From contig OZ245030.1 of the NCBI GenBank assembly GCA_965223985.1, positions 2,852,001-2,916,000 on the forward strand: a stretch of DNA of 64,000 nt, in the 5' to 3' direction. Positions 9,050 through 18,418 of this stretch are shown here, piece after piece (position 1 is the first letter of the stretch; each line of letters begins with the position of its first letter). The notes under the pieces are model-generated. The model was not told the DNA's origin. It worked only from the letters and a program-made list of their open reading frames with translations, and searched no databases. The DNA is from JAPPKS01 sp963667895 (GTDB taxonomy: Bacteria; Poribacteria; WGA-4E; PCPOR2b). The position numbers and the translations under genes were made by a program.

Positions 9050-10225
9050 TCACCTTCTCTTCGCTGCGACCACCGCTTTTTGGGCGGCTTCTGTCAACCC
9101 ATCGGCAGTTATCAGATTCAAACCGGAGTTCACAAGCAGTTGTTTAGCCAGCTCGACGTTTGTGCCCTCTAATCGCACAATCAACGGCACCTTCAGATTG
9201 ACCTGCTTGATCGCTTCAATAATTCCGTTGGCAATCATGTCACATTTTACGATACCGCCGAAAATATTGACTAGCACTGCTTTCACCTTTTCATCAGCGA
9301 GAATCAAGCGAAAGGCGTGTTCGACACCTTCTGTTGTGACACCTCCACCCACATCAAGGAAATTCGCGGGTTCGCCTCCGTGCAGCTTAATCAGATCCAT
9401 CGTTGCCATTGCGAGCCCTGCCCCGTTGACCATACAGCCTATATTTCCATCAAGGCTGATGTAACTCAATCCCGACTGTTTGGCTTCCAACTCCCGTGAA
9501 TCCTCTTCGTATGGATCACGCATTGCTTCAATATTTTGATGTCGCCACAGCGCGTTGTCATCGAAATTCAGCTTAGCATCGACTGCAAGGAGATCCTGCC
9601 CTTTATCAGTCTTTGTGATAGCTAGCGGGTTAATCTCCGCAAGCAAGCAATCGCAGTCAACGAAGGTGTTGTACAAACCGATTATCAGCTCAGTTGCCTT
9701 GGAGATGAGATTTTGTGGAATATTCAAACCGTAAGCCAGTTTTCGTGCTTGGAAGGATTGTAAGCCAACTGATGGATCGATTACCTCATTGATAATTTTT
9801 TCAGGACAGGTTGCGGCAACCGCTTCAATGTCGACCCCACCTTCTTCGCTGCCCATCATTACAAGCCGTGAACAAGTTCGATCTAGAACAATGCTAAGGT
9901 AAAGTTCCTGCTCGATTTCGTGCGCCTCGGCGATTAGGCATTTTCGAACCCGCTTGCCTTCGGGCCCCGTCTGATGCGTGACGAGTTGCATATCAAGCAT
10001 CGCTTCGGCGTATTCTCTGACAGTTTCAAGATTCTTTGCGAGCTTGACACCGCCTCCTTTCCCGCGTCCACCGGCGTGAATTTGGGCTTTCACAATATAG
10101 AGCGGACAGTTTAGGTGACGAGCTATCTCCTCTGCCTCATCGGGGGTTGACGCTACTTCTCCGCGCGGGACATTGACGCCATGGGCTTTGAGTATATCTT
10201 TTGCTTGATATTCGTGTACGTTCAT
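9050..10225 (-). CDS. sucC: Succinate-CoA ligase (ADP/GDP-forming), beta subunit
   Basis: 391 residues, normal length. It has the ATP-grasp domain at the N-terminus (MNVHEYQAKDILKAHGV, then KAQIHAGGRGKGGGVKLA), LLAEINPLAI in the metal site, and the CoA-ligase flavodoxin-like half (GCMVNGAGLAMATMD, FLDVGGG, VNIFGGIVKCD). It works with SucD (3030-3896) in the TCA cycle. A GGAGG-type ribosome site precedes the ATG. It is the first gene of a minus-strand run followed by the serpin with one base of spacing. The sucD gene is not adjacent. Confidence 0.96.
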   Translation of the reverse strand: MNVHEYQAKDILKAHGVNVPRGEVASTPDEAEEIARHLNCPLYIVKAQIHAGGRGKGGGVKLAKNLETVREYAEAMLDMQLVTHQTGPEGKRVRKCLIAEAHEIEQELYLSIVLDRTCSRLVMMGSEEGGVDIEAVAATCPEKIINEVIDPSVGLQSFQARKLAYGLNIPQNLISKATELIIGLYNTFVDCDCLLAEINPLAITKTDKGQDLLAVDAKLNFDDNALWRHQNIEAMRDPYEEDSRELEAKQSGLSYISLDGNIGCMVNGAGLAMATMDLIKLHGGEPANFLDVGGGVTTEGVEHAFRLILADEKVKAVLVNIFGGIVKCDMIANGIIEAIKQVNLKVPLIVRLEGTNVELAKQLLVNSGLNLITADGLTEAAQKAVVAAKRR

Positions 10226-10362
10226 TCCGTTCCTCCAAACAAATTAGAGCTAGATAAGTTAACACTAAACGGCAACCGTGCAACCATCGCGCAGGTTCAT
10301 TGATGCCAAGTTCTTGCACGGAAGCGCATCCAATCGGGGATTTGGCTCATTGGCGGTTTGCG

Positions 10363-11370
10363 CTAATCAAATTCGCTTAATCGAACAACTCGATGTTCAT
10401 CATAGGATTTTCGCGCCGCTAAAGCCATCACAATTGACGCGCGCCCGTCAACGCCTCCCACAAGTGGCTGCGTATCCTCCTGAATAGCAGCGACGAATTC
10501 TTTCATTTCAGCTAAATAAGACGCTTGGTATCGTTCTAGGAAAAAGTACAACGGCAGTGCACTGTGAATCCCCGTTGTGTCAGCATAAATATGGGTATCG
10601 GGTGTGCTGTTTTCAATGTGTATCATGCCCGCGTCACCTAACACCTCTAGTCGTTGATCATACCCGTATACTGCCTGGTAGCTGTTATCAATCGTTCCAA
10701 TTGCACCATTGGCAAAACGCATCGTGAGAATAACCGTATCAAGATCGCCCGAATCCGCAAAGCGCGAGTGAACCAGCACGCCGCCAGTTGCATAAATTTC
10801 GACGACCTCACTGTTCATAATATACCGCGCCATATCAAAATCGTGAATTGATGTTTCCAAAAAAATTCCTCCCCACGAGCGCACATAATCGGGCGATGGC
10901 GGTTCTGGATCGCGACTCGTGATGCGTAAAACATGGGGAGTTCCGACTTTGCCCGCATTTACCATTTCCCATACACGATGGAAGTTGGCGTCAAACCGTC
11001 GATTAAAGCCAATCTGTAACTTCACCCCCGTTTTTTCAACCGCTGCCAAAGCTAGGTCGATTTCTTTAAGGTCAAAGCCAATCGGTTTTTCGCAGAAAAT
11101 ATGCTTCTTCGCCGCTGCCGATTCTCGAATAATCCGTGGATGAGTTGGGGAGGGTGAACAAATTACTACCGCGTGAATCGTTGGATCATTTAGGATTTCG
11201 CCATAATCCGCTAATGCACTCGGAATCTGGAACCGGTCTGCTGCCTTTTCTGCCGCTTGTAAATGAGGGTCCGCCACAGCAACCACATCGGCTTTCGAAA
11301 CATGATGAGTAAGATTTTCAATATGGATTCTGCTAATACGTCCGGCGCCGATGACCCCAATTCTTAACAT
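10363..11370 (-). CDS. Gfo/Idh/MocA oxidoreductase, myo-inositol 2-dehydrogenase-like
   Basis: 335 residues. The N-terminal Rossmann domain starts MLRIGVIGAGRISRIH and contains the family motif CEKPIGFD. The C-terminal domain has GFNRRFDANF and the ETSIHDFDMARY segment with the Asp/His pair typical of inositol dehydrogenases (IolG). It probably oxidises a cyclitol or related sugar with NAD(H). GAGG lies upstream of the ATG. A second, more distant family member is at 11659-12624 and a TIM-barrel isomerase follows that, as in polyol catabolic clusters. The substrate is inferred only from overall similarity. Confidence 0.85.
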   Translation of the reverse strand: MLRIGVIGAGRISRIHIENLTHHVSKADVVAVADPHLQAAEKAADRFQIPSALADYGEILNDPTIHAVVICSPSPTHPRIIRESAAAKKHIFCEKPIGFDLKEIDLALAAVEKTGVKLQIGFNRRFDANFHRVWEMVNAGKVGTPHVLRITSRDPEPPSPDYVRSWGGIFLETSIHDFDMARYIMNSEVVEIYATGGVLVHSRFADSGDLDTVILTMRFANGAIGTIDNSYQAVYGYDQRLEVLGDAGMIHIENSTPDTHIYADTTGIHSALPLYFFLERYQASYLAEMKEFVAAIQEDTQPLVGGVDGRASIVMALAARKSYDEHRVVRLSEFD

Positions 11371-11658
11371 GTAAAATCCTCACACCTTGCGCGCTATCTT
11401 CTGCGATTCAAAAGTATAAATCTCTCATTCAATAACCCTAGGATTTGATTATTTTCCAACCACAGACCTCTGGTAGGTCTACGCAGTTTAACAGCCAAAG
11501 CGGACAGAAGTTTTTCGAAAATAAGTCTGAATTAAGCGGGTTCTTTCGACATGAAAGTTCAGAATCCGAGAGTGGCACATGTAGCCAATGTTTATCAAGG
11601 CGGGTTTTATTCGGTGAGCCGCGTTTTGGTGTCAGTACGTCATTATGTAGCAACGCAA
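11371..11658. other. Intergenic spacer, no gene recognised
   Basis: Between the two Gfo/Idh/MocA genes lie 288 bases. Short open stretches exist on both strands but have no recognisable protein pattern. No clear promoter or terminator hairpin was seen. Confidence 0.5.
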
Positions 11659-12624
11659 TCAGAGATTAATCTGTTTCCCTTTTGCAAATGAATCACCAGC
11701 CGTCATCGTAAGGCGGAAGGTTTGAAGCGCATCGCTATAAGGTGAGCGGATTTTGGAAGCATCTCCACTTTTAACGGCATCGATAAAGACACGATCTTCA
11801 TGCAAGTACCCATTCAAATTTTCATCCGAAGTTTCTATTTCACCAGCGCGGTTGATACTGACCGAACTCCCACTTACTTCGACAGATAAATCACGGCAAA
11901 AAACCTCAAGCTTCACCCGTCCCCACCCCCGCAACATACACGCCGAAGTAATGTTTGCAACCGCACCGTTTGCAAATCGAATATTAACCACGCTTAAGTC
12001 ATCAATGTCGTAGTTGGGGATATCGGTCATGCGCCCCTGTGCGGCGAATCCGTGTATGGCAATTGCTTCACTTCCGACGAGGTATCGGCAGAGATCAAAA
12101 ATGTGCGTTGTCTGTTCAACGTGTTGGCCACCAGACTGCGCACGAACGCGCCACCATCCAACCTCCGGCATACCGCCCATCCAGTAGCCCAATGCCCCAA
12201 CGATTTTCTCGTCTTTAAGGACAACTTGTGCTCGCTCTACATTCCCTTGGTATCGCCAATGATAACCGACACTGGTAATATTACCGCTTCTTTCGACGGC
12301 TTCGTGTATCTCAGTCGCCTGCTCTAAATTTACGGCAATCGGCTTTTCAACAAAAAAGGGAATCTTTCTTTCACAAGCGATTTGCTCCTGTTCGCCATGT
12401 ACAAAGGGAGGTGTACAGATGTACACGGCGTCAAGTTCCTCTTTGTCGAACATCTCTTTATAGTCGGTATAAGGTTTTGCGCCATATTCCTCCGCTCTTT
12501 GCTTGGATTGCTCCTCTAAAATGTCACACATCGCAACCAGTTCAACATCCTGAAATCCAGCCAGATTTCCCAGATGGCCGCCCGCCATTTGCCCGACGCC
12601 GATTGCGCCTACTTTAACTTGCAC
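11659..12624 (-). CDS. Gfo/Idh/MocA family oxidoreductase
   Basis: 321 residues. The NAD(P)-binding segment VGAIGVGQMAGGHLGNL opens the protein. FFVEKPIAVNLEQA is the family EKP motif and VGYHWRYQG follows as the second family block. The C-terminal beta-sheet domain contains GGQHVEQTTHIFDLCRYLVG with the catalytic His region. It is likely a sugar or polyol dehydrogenase of unknown substrate. The start is GTG 12624, only four bases after the stop of the upstream isomerase gene, with GGAGG ten bases before the GTG inside that gene's end. It belongs to the rsmD-isomerase operon. Confidence 0.9.
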   Translation of the reverse strand: MQVKVGAIGVGQMAGGHLGNLAGFQDVELVAMCDILEEQSKQRAEEYGAKPYTDYKEMFDKEELDAVYICTPPFVHGEQEQIACERKIPFFVEKPIAVNLEQATEIHEAVERSGNITSVGYHWRYQGNVERAQVVLKDEKIVGALGYWMGGMPEVGWWRVRAQSGGQHVEQTTHIFDLCRYLVGSEAIAIHGFAAQGRMTDIPNYDIDDLSVVNIRFANGAVANITSACMLRGWGRVKLEVFCRDLSVEVSGSSVSINRAGEIETSDENLNGYLHEDRVFIDAVKSGDASKIRSPYSDALQTFRLTMTAGDSFAKGKQINL

Positions 12625-12628
12625 CGTT

Positions 12629-13426
12629 TTATTTCCTCCGCTGTAGCCACTGCTTCATGTACTGTGCCGATTTCGGCAACTCCACTTCACCTGGCCCAGG
12701 CACGCTGCATTCAAGCACCATGTCGTGTTGATACCCAATCTTTCGTAACGCCTTAAAACCTGATTTGAAATCGGTATGACCGTACCCTGGTGGTTCACGA
12801 GTACTATCTGCCAAATGAACATGTTTGATGTAATCGCTGCTGACTTTGATACTGTCTGCAATATTCCGTTCCTCAATGCTCATGTGGAAGAAGTCTGCCA
12901 TAATCGCAACATTCGGACTGTTGACTTGCTTGCAAATTTCAACGCCATCGCAGAGGGTTCGCATAAAATGAGTTTCATAGCGATTCAGCGGTTCAAGGAG
13001 GATTACGGATCCAACCTCTTGGGCATACCCCCCAAGATCTTTTAGGAGTTGGACAAGCAGCTCAGTTTCAAGCTGTCGCGCGGTTTTGTAAGGGCTCAAA
13101 TCCTTTATTCGCGGTTCGCCAAAAGCGGGGACTACAACCAAACCAATTGCGCCGATGTTTGCAGCCGCTTTGAGTAAAGTACGAATTCCTGCAATCGTTC
13201 GTTCTCGCTCATGCGAATCGCTGTCCAATAACATGCCTGGGTACCCTGCGCAGACTGCGCTCGGTTTGACCGGATGATTTTCGGTTGCCTTTATGATTTC
13301 ATCCTGACGCTTCTCTAAGTCGCCGCCTCCAAACTCAATCACTTGATAACCATATGCTGCAAGATTGTCGAGTTTTTCGGCAAGGTCCTTTCCCGGTACC
13401 AGTCCTTCCTGACTTCCTAATTTCAC
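12629..13426 (-). CDS. Sugar-phosphate isomerase/epimerase-like TIM barrel protein
   Basis: 265 residues from the GTG at 13426. The start is chosen because GGAGGG lies seven bases upstream and GTGA overlaps the rsmD stop by four bases. An ATG five codons earlier would place the ribosome site inside the gene. The fold pattern is the AP-endonuclease-2/xylose-isomerase-like barrel: VIEFGGGD, AVCAGYPGM, LLEPLNRYETHF with a metal-binding Glu, ADFFHMSIEE (Asp/His) and HVHLADS (His). A metal-dependent isomerase or epimerase of a sugar or keto-acid is likely. The Gfo/Idh/MocA gene four bases downstream suggests a shared catabolic route. Confidence 0.85.
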   Translation of the reverse strand: MKLGSQEGLVPGKDLAEKLDNLAAYGYQVIEFGGGDLEKRQDEIIKATENHPVKPSAVCAGYPGMLLDSDSHERERTIAGIRTLLKAAANIGAIGLVVVPAFGEPRIKDLSPYKTARQLETELLVQLLKDLGGYAQEVGSVILLEPLNRYETHFMRTLCDGVEICKQVNSPNVAIMADFFHMSIEERNIADSIKVSSDYIKHVHLADSTREPPGYGHTDFKSGFKALRKIGYQHDMVLECSVPGPGEVELPKSAQYMKQWLQRRK

Positions 13427-13998
13427 TCGTTCGCCCTCCATTCGTAAAATGATAGAACAGTATCACCGTACGCTTCCTGTCTGTTCGACGCCAATCCTGT
13501 GGTCAACACTGTCGGGAGATCTAGCTCTTTACCTCTTCGATGTTCCACGACGAGTCTGCCGGATTGTGAAAGCAGTCGATTCTCAGCAACAAGTTCCAAG
13601 CAAGTGTTGTGGATATTGGCATCATAAGGTGGGTCAAAGTAAATCAGATTAAATTGTGCGTGTCGCTTGCCGAGGTAGGTGAGCCCTTTCTGAGCAGCCA
13701 AGTTGATGAGTTGAACCTGCGAGTGGTTACGGTGGATGCCGCACTGTTCAAGGTTGGAGGCTATTACCCGCATACAATGGTAATCGTGGTCAACGAACGT
13801 TACGGATTTTGCTCCCCGGCTCAACGCTTCAATGCCAATGTTTCCCGTTCCCGAACACAGATCTAGAAAGTTTGCGTCGTTGATATCGCCCCGAAGGATA
13901 CTAAATAGCGCACCCTTAACACGGTCCGAAGTCGGTCGTACCTTTGACCCTTTTACCATTAAACGCCTTCCCTTGAATTCTCCGGCGATGATTCTCAT
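13423..13998 (-). CDS. rsmD: 16S rRNA (guanine-966-N2)-methyltransferase
   Basis: 191 residues, normal length. The SAM-binding region reads FLDLCSGTGNIGIEALSRGA, and the catalytic N6/N2-methyltransferase motif is FDPPYD. The N-terminal MRIIAGEFKGRRL is typical of RsmD. It modifies G966 of 16S rRNA in the 30S subunit. It is the first gene of an operon driven by a near-consensus promoter at 14053-14081, and its TGA overlaps the GTG of the isomerase gene. Confidence 0.93.
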   Translation of the reverse strand: MRIIAGEFKGRRLMVKGSKVRPTSDRVKGALFSILRGDINDANFLDLCSGTGNIGIEALSRGAKSVTFVDHDYHCMRVIASNLEQCGIHRNHSQVQLINLAAQKGLTYLGKRHAQFNLIYFDPPYDANIHNTCLELVAENRLLSQSGRLVVEHRRGKELDLPTVLTTGLASNRQEAYGDTVLSFYEWRANE

Positions 13999-14052
13999 AA
14001 TTGAGGGCCTTAATGGCGATTCTATAATTTCAACACGGGCAAATATAGGCAG

Positions 14053-14081
14053 ATTATACTATAGCTAACTTCGCACGTCAA
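14053..14081 (-). promoter_or_regulatory. Sigma-70 type promoter of the rsmD operon
   Basis: On the minus strand TTGACG (14076-14081) is followed after exactly 17 bases by TATAAT (14053-14058), about 55 bases before the rsmD ATG. No ORF covers it. Confidence 0.75.
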
Positions 14082-14185
14082 CCAAAAATACTTGAGGCTT
14101 AATATACCCCATCCGACCTCGAGAATCTTCGTCGGGGTAGTGTTAAAAGGTGAATTGTAATAATTCACCGGTAATCGTCTGAGAA

Positions 14186-15190
14186 TCAATCCCACGGTAG
14201 CGGAACACCCAATCGCTGGCTCACTGCACGCGCCGAATCCTGCTCCACTTCCCCGTAGTGGATACCTTCACGACGATGAATCTGAAACCGCTCTCCCTCG
14301 ATAGCACCGGGTAGTAGTGAGCGATCTGTGCCGGGCATCGGTTCATAAGTTTCCCGCAAATCACGCACGTACCTATCCACTTCCGCACGGAAAATCGCCT
14401 CGGGAACCACAGTTCCCACATGGATTGCGAGCACCATTCCTCCTAGTTGGGCATCCTGCCAATGTTTCTCAATTGTATCAGCAGTAGGAATCGTGAAGCC
14501 CGTTAAGCCTCCGCCCAGCAGGCTTGCGACAGCAACGTAACCAATGCTCTTGAAAAATGCTGCGGGGATTTTAGAGAGAAGTTCATCAAACTCCGGACCA
14601 CGCTGATAATCCGCTAGGATGCACGTGGCTGCGTCAAGCACCAGCGATGGTTCGTCCGCTGAAGGTATGGCAAAGCAGATTGGCGGGTTGCCAATATAGC
14701 CAAGCTGGGGTTTTATTTCCTGTCCACTGGCGTTCCCGTGACCTTGATACCCCTGGACCGAGAATCCAATGCAGCCCTCCTCCATACACATACGTGCATA
14801 ATGCCCCGCTGATCCGTAATGACCTATGTAGCGGACGAGCCCCATTCCGATTCCTACTTCCTTCGCCCTGACAATTGCCTCTTCGGTTGCGCGAATCATC
14901 GGAAAATAACCTAGTGTTCCATCGCCATCTAAGACCACAGCAGTTGGGGTCTCGTGGAGAAGGCGAACGTCCGGTTTAGGATTCAACTGCCCATTCTCGA
15001 AGCTGTTGCAATAACCATTGACCAGCTGCGTACCATGGCTGCGAACGCCGCGGAGATCCGAATTAACGAGCAAGCGGCTAATCTGCGTCGCATGCTCCTG
15101 GTTTAATCCCGCCTTCTCAAAGCAGGCAGTGGCAAAAGCAAGGAGACTGTTTTCTTGAACTCGAATGAAAGATTCTGGTGGCTGGTTCAT
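14186..15190 (-). CDS. Malate/L-lactate dehydrogenase (Ldh) family oxidoreductase
   Basis: 334 residues from ATG 15190, chosen because GAGGAGG lies six bases upstream; the frame is open 13 codons further. The family is the non-Rossmann NAD(P)-dependent 2-keto-acid reductase group (YlbC/MdH/ureidoglycolate dehydrogenase). Visible blocks: SDLRGVRSHG near the N-terminus with the catalytic His, GIGMGLVRYIGHYGSAGHYA, and GNPPICFAIPSADEPSLVLDAATC. The C-terminal MPGTDRSLLPGAIE block is also present. The substrate is not clear. The gene stands alone between the rsmD promoter and a pseudogene. Confidence 0.88.
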   Translation of the reverse strand: MNQPPESFIRVQENSLLAFATACFEKAGLNQEHATQISRLLVNSDLRGVRSHGTQLVNGYCNSFENGQLNPKPDVRLLHETPTAVVLDGDGTLGYFPMIRATEEAIVRAKEVGIGMGLVRYIGHYGSAGHYARMCMEEGCIGFSVQGYQGHGNASGQEIKPQLGYIGNPPICFAIPSADEPSLVLDAATCILADYQRGPEFDELLSKIPAAFFKSIGYVAVASLLGGGLTGFTIPTADTIEKHWQDAQLGGMVLAIHVGTVVPEAIFRAEVDRYVRDLRETYEPMPGTDRSLLPGAIEGERFQIHRREGIHYGEVEQDSARAVSQRLGVPLPWD

Positions 15191-15254
15191 TGTGGCCTCC
15201 TCATAAAAGAAAGAGTTGAAATAAAACATCGGGATATTTTCAAAGGGTTACACA

Positions 15255-17200
15255 TTATGCAAGTTGTATTACAGCGACCTGATGAAGGGCGACCTTGGGG
15301 ACGGTGAAAGAGACGCTATTCGCCTTTTGCTCAAAGGGAAGCGTTACCCCATCTGGCTCAGCGTTGATTGCCGAGACCTTTTCATCCTCGCTCAAATTTA
15401 GTTCTAATGTGGAGATGTTCTACTGGCAAAATAGGAGCTCCTTGCTGTGCGTTGACCGGGTGAACCAACAGACGTTTTGTTTCTAGTTGGCGATAGCCTG
15501 TTACTAGTAGCTACGACGGGGCATTCGTGACCAAAAATGGAAATGTATCGGATAGCGTCGTATCGGCAAGAGTATACAACAATGCTCCCGGCTCTTCAAC
15601 ACTGAACAGAGGGTCCAATGTATGGACTTAAAATAAAACGTAGCAACGTTTCCCCTGTCAGTACTGATTCATCACAATAGCGGGGTGATTGGTCGAAAGC
15701 CCCGGCGGGCTACTCCAACACCCCACCCACCGCTTCATATCATTTGCGCGGTTGGTATGTGGCAGAACGATATGTCCCAGCACATCGGCTCCCGCCTTGG
15801 CTTTTACGATTGTCTGGCGATCCACCTTAACCTCCATGTCATCGGGAATATTTGCCTGACGACACATCTCAGGCGGCACTTTGACATAGGTCTCATTATT
15901 CTCAGTTTCGCCCAGGTAATCTGCCCCGAACACATCTTCCAAGGCGAAATTATGTCTTCGATTGCCGTCCTCATCCGCCAACGAGGTCGACCGGCTTGCC
16001 AACAGGTTTCCGCCATTTTTCACATACTGACGAACCTGCGCCACCTCTCCGTCACTCATGCATGTGGTCTCTCGCAGAACGAGCATTGAATACTTGTCAA
16101 GATTGCCAAGGTTTCAGTGTCGAAATCGCATCAACGGGTACCTAATGGTCCAAAATAGCTCGAAAACTCTCATAAAGACCATCTGTATATATCTCTACGG
16201 CGTCAATGATTCGGGTTGTGTCCCAGTCAATGATTGTATGTTTTTCGCTGAATTCGTAGAGGTCATTTTTAGTGTCTTCAGAGATATAGACGGCGACAGA
16301 ATGCAGCTTTTGTCCGACATAGGACTGTTCCATCGAGCGCATGATGTCAAAGACCGGTTTAAATGCACGATAGGGGGAGGCGTATAGGGTTCCATCGGCA
16401 TTCATGACATCAATGAACAGTTGTGTACCATAAAGAAAGCTGCCGACAGCATCAGCTCATCCAATGACCGCATCCCGGTGTGCTGTCTCTCGAAGAGATG
16501 AAACCGACCTAATGCCAAAAGTGCGGGTTGTTGGCGCGTGGTGTTACTGAACAGGCTCGAAGCAAATGTGACAGACAGGTTTGACATATCGCTTTGACAC
16601 GGATCTCCATGCGTGATAGTCGCTAGTGGCATCCTGTACCAGAGGGAGGGGCGATCTGCATAAGGCCTATCACCCTGGAAAGCAGTGAGTTCATCAGGAC
16701 GGTACTAATTCGTAAAAGCGTCCACTTGAGCAAGTGCGAGATCTCGGTAGGGACTATTCATACAGACAACTCCTGGACGACCGCACCCAATTTTGAGGTC
16801 TTTAGAGTGATTTCCGTCGGTGTCCCGAATGCTGTTCGTAGAGATAGTTATCAAAGAGGATGCTCTGATTGCCAACAACCTTAATTCCCCGTTGAAGGAG
16901 CAATTCCGTCAACTCCCCAAAGGCATCCCGACCCCGTAGGCCAATATGGGTGTGGTCGATTTCTGTTTGGTAGTAGGCATTTCCAGACTGGGATTTTGCC
17001 TGAATCCACACCGCATCGGGTCCGGCAGAAGCGATTAAATCCACCCACTATTTCGCATCACAGTTTTTGTACACGTCAGGGTGCCAATCATCAAGGGTGG
17101 AACTCATGCCAATCACTTTATACGCGGTAGCATACTAGGGTTTTTTCTTCGTATGAGTTACTTTTTCGGTAACTGTCACTTCATTGCCTATGCGTGTTGG
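15255..17200 (-). pseudogene. Decayed glycoside-hydrolase-like (beta-galactosidase trimerisation-type) gene
   Basis: Fragments in all three minus frames line up in order as one broken protein. 17044-16802 reads WVDLIASAGPDAVWIQ.. and GIKVVGNQSILFDNYLYEQH. Around 16770 a fragment contains YRDLALAQVDAF. 16632-16402 has HTGMRSLDELMLSAAFF. 16405-16142 has NADGTLYASPYRAFKPVFD. 16086-15658 has LRETTCMSDGEVAQVRQYVK and an ALEDVFGADYLGETEN block. A last piece ending at the TAA at 15255-15257 reads VSFTVPKVALHQVAV. The pieces match the barrel, trimerisation-like domain and C-terminal beta domain of GH42-like proteins. At least four frame changes and several stops show it is dead. A ribosome-site-like AGGAG remains near 17205. 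Confidence 0.7.
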
Positions 17201-17272
17201 TCTCCTCATAAGGAATTCAGCTGAGAAGTACGTCGGAAGTTTAATTTTCTGTCTTAAGCGATTACCATTTGG

Positions 17273-18418
17273 CTATGGGCCTTCCTCATCAAACTGCCGC
17301 AAGCGTCGCTTGGGGGATTCCCGATAAGGGTACTGAGCTAGCGCTGCTTCGTCCAATTCCAGCCCTAGGCCTGGTTCTGTTGGCAGTTGGATATAACTAT
17401 CCTTAACCTCAATGGGATTGACCGAAATCTCATCGCCGCACGCCGCGAAGTTAACGAAGTATTCGGTAATCAGGAAATTGGGAATCGCCGCACACGCCTG
17501 TACCGTTGCTGCAAGTCCTACCGTCGTGCTGTTGTAGTTGTGCGGAGCCATAGTGACGAAATATGGCTCCGCCATCGCCGCGATTTCTTTAAGTTCTAAG
17601 ATACCTCCGCAGCTGCAAACATCGGGATTTAGAATGTCGGCTGCATTCTTCTCGAAGATCTCGCGGAATTCCCTTTTCGTATAGAGTTCTTCACCGGTGA
17701 CGACGGGTAAGTTAATGGCGTGGCGAACTTCGACAAGCGCATCAAGATTACGTGCGGAGACCGGCTCCTCATACCAGAACGGGTTAAATTCCTCTAGTTG
17801 ATGGGCGATGCGGATGGCGTGCATTGGGGCGAGGCGACGATGGACTTCGATGAGCAACTCTACATCCGGTCCCACGGCTTCACGTACAACGCGCACGCAT
17901 TCGACAGCCGCGACTTCGTCTTCACGGCTTAGATGTGTCCGCCAAGGTCCTGGAAATGGGTCGAACTTCATCGCAGTGAACCCCTGTTCTACCAATCGTG
18001 TGGCGCGTTCAGCGTACTCCTTGATCGTTCGCCCGCCCCAGCCGTTGGCGTAAACGCGAATCTTATCTCGGCATGCCCCTCCCATCAGGTTGTAGATGGG
18101 CGTGTTCAATGCTTTCCCAACGATATCCCAGAGAGCTTGCTCAATACCGCTGATTGCGCAGTAGAGATCCATGACGCCCCGCTTACTCGCAAAGTCATGA
18201 TATGCCATGAAAGTGAAATGCTTGATGTTGAACGGATTTCGTCCGATGAGGTAACGCGCAAGTTCCTGAACGTGGATTTCGATTGTTCGATCTCGGTCTG
18301 CTTGTGTATAACATTCGCCCCATCCATGAATCCCCTCGTCGGTCTCCACCTTAACAAATAGCCAGTTTTTCTCCTCACTAGGGTGAACGAGAAACGTCCG
18401 AACATCCGTCACCTTCAT
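17273..18418 (-). CDS. Mandelate racemase/muconate lactonizing enzyme family, galactonate dehydratase-like
   Basis: 381 residues. The N-terminal capping domain (MKVTDVRTFLVHPSEEKNW) is followed by the barrel with the metal ligands in LLIEVHRRLAP, WYEEP and VTGEELY. A C-terminal catalytic His occurs in TMAPHNYNST. The motif KFDPF sits where the Lys of the general base region is expected. This pattern fits sugar-acid dehydratases such as D-galactonate dehydratase. An AGAGG ribosome site is six bases before the ATG. The adjacent decayed glycoside-hydrolase gene on the same strand suggests a former sugar-use cluster. The exact substrate is uncertain. Confidence 0.88.
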   Translation of the reverse strand: MKVTDVRTFLVHPSEEKNWLFVKVETDEGIHGWGECYTQADRDRTIEIHVQELARYLIGRNPFNIKHFTFMAYHDFASKRGVMDLYCAISGIEQALWDIVGKALNTPIYNLMGGACRDKIRVYANGWGGRTIKEYAERATRLVEQGFTAMKFDPFPGPWRTHLSREDEVAAVECVRVVREAVGPDVELLIEVHRRLAPMHAIRIAHQLEEFNPFWYEEPVSARNLDALVEVRHAINLPVVTGEELYTKREFREIFEKNAADILNPDVCSCGGILELKEIAAMAEPYFVTMAPHNYNSTTVGLAATVQACAAIPNFLITEYFVNFAACGDEISVNPIEVKDSYIQLPTEPGLGLELDEAALAQYPYRESPKRRLRQFDEEGP

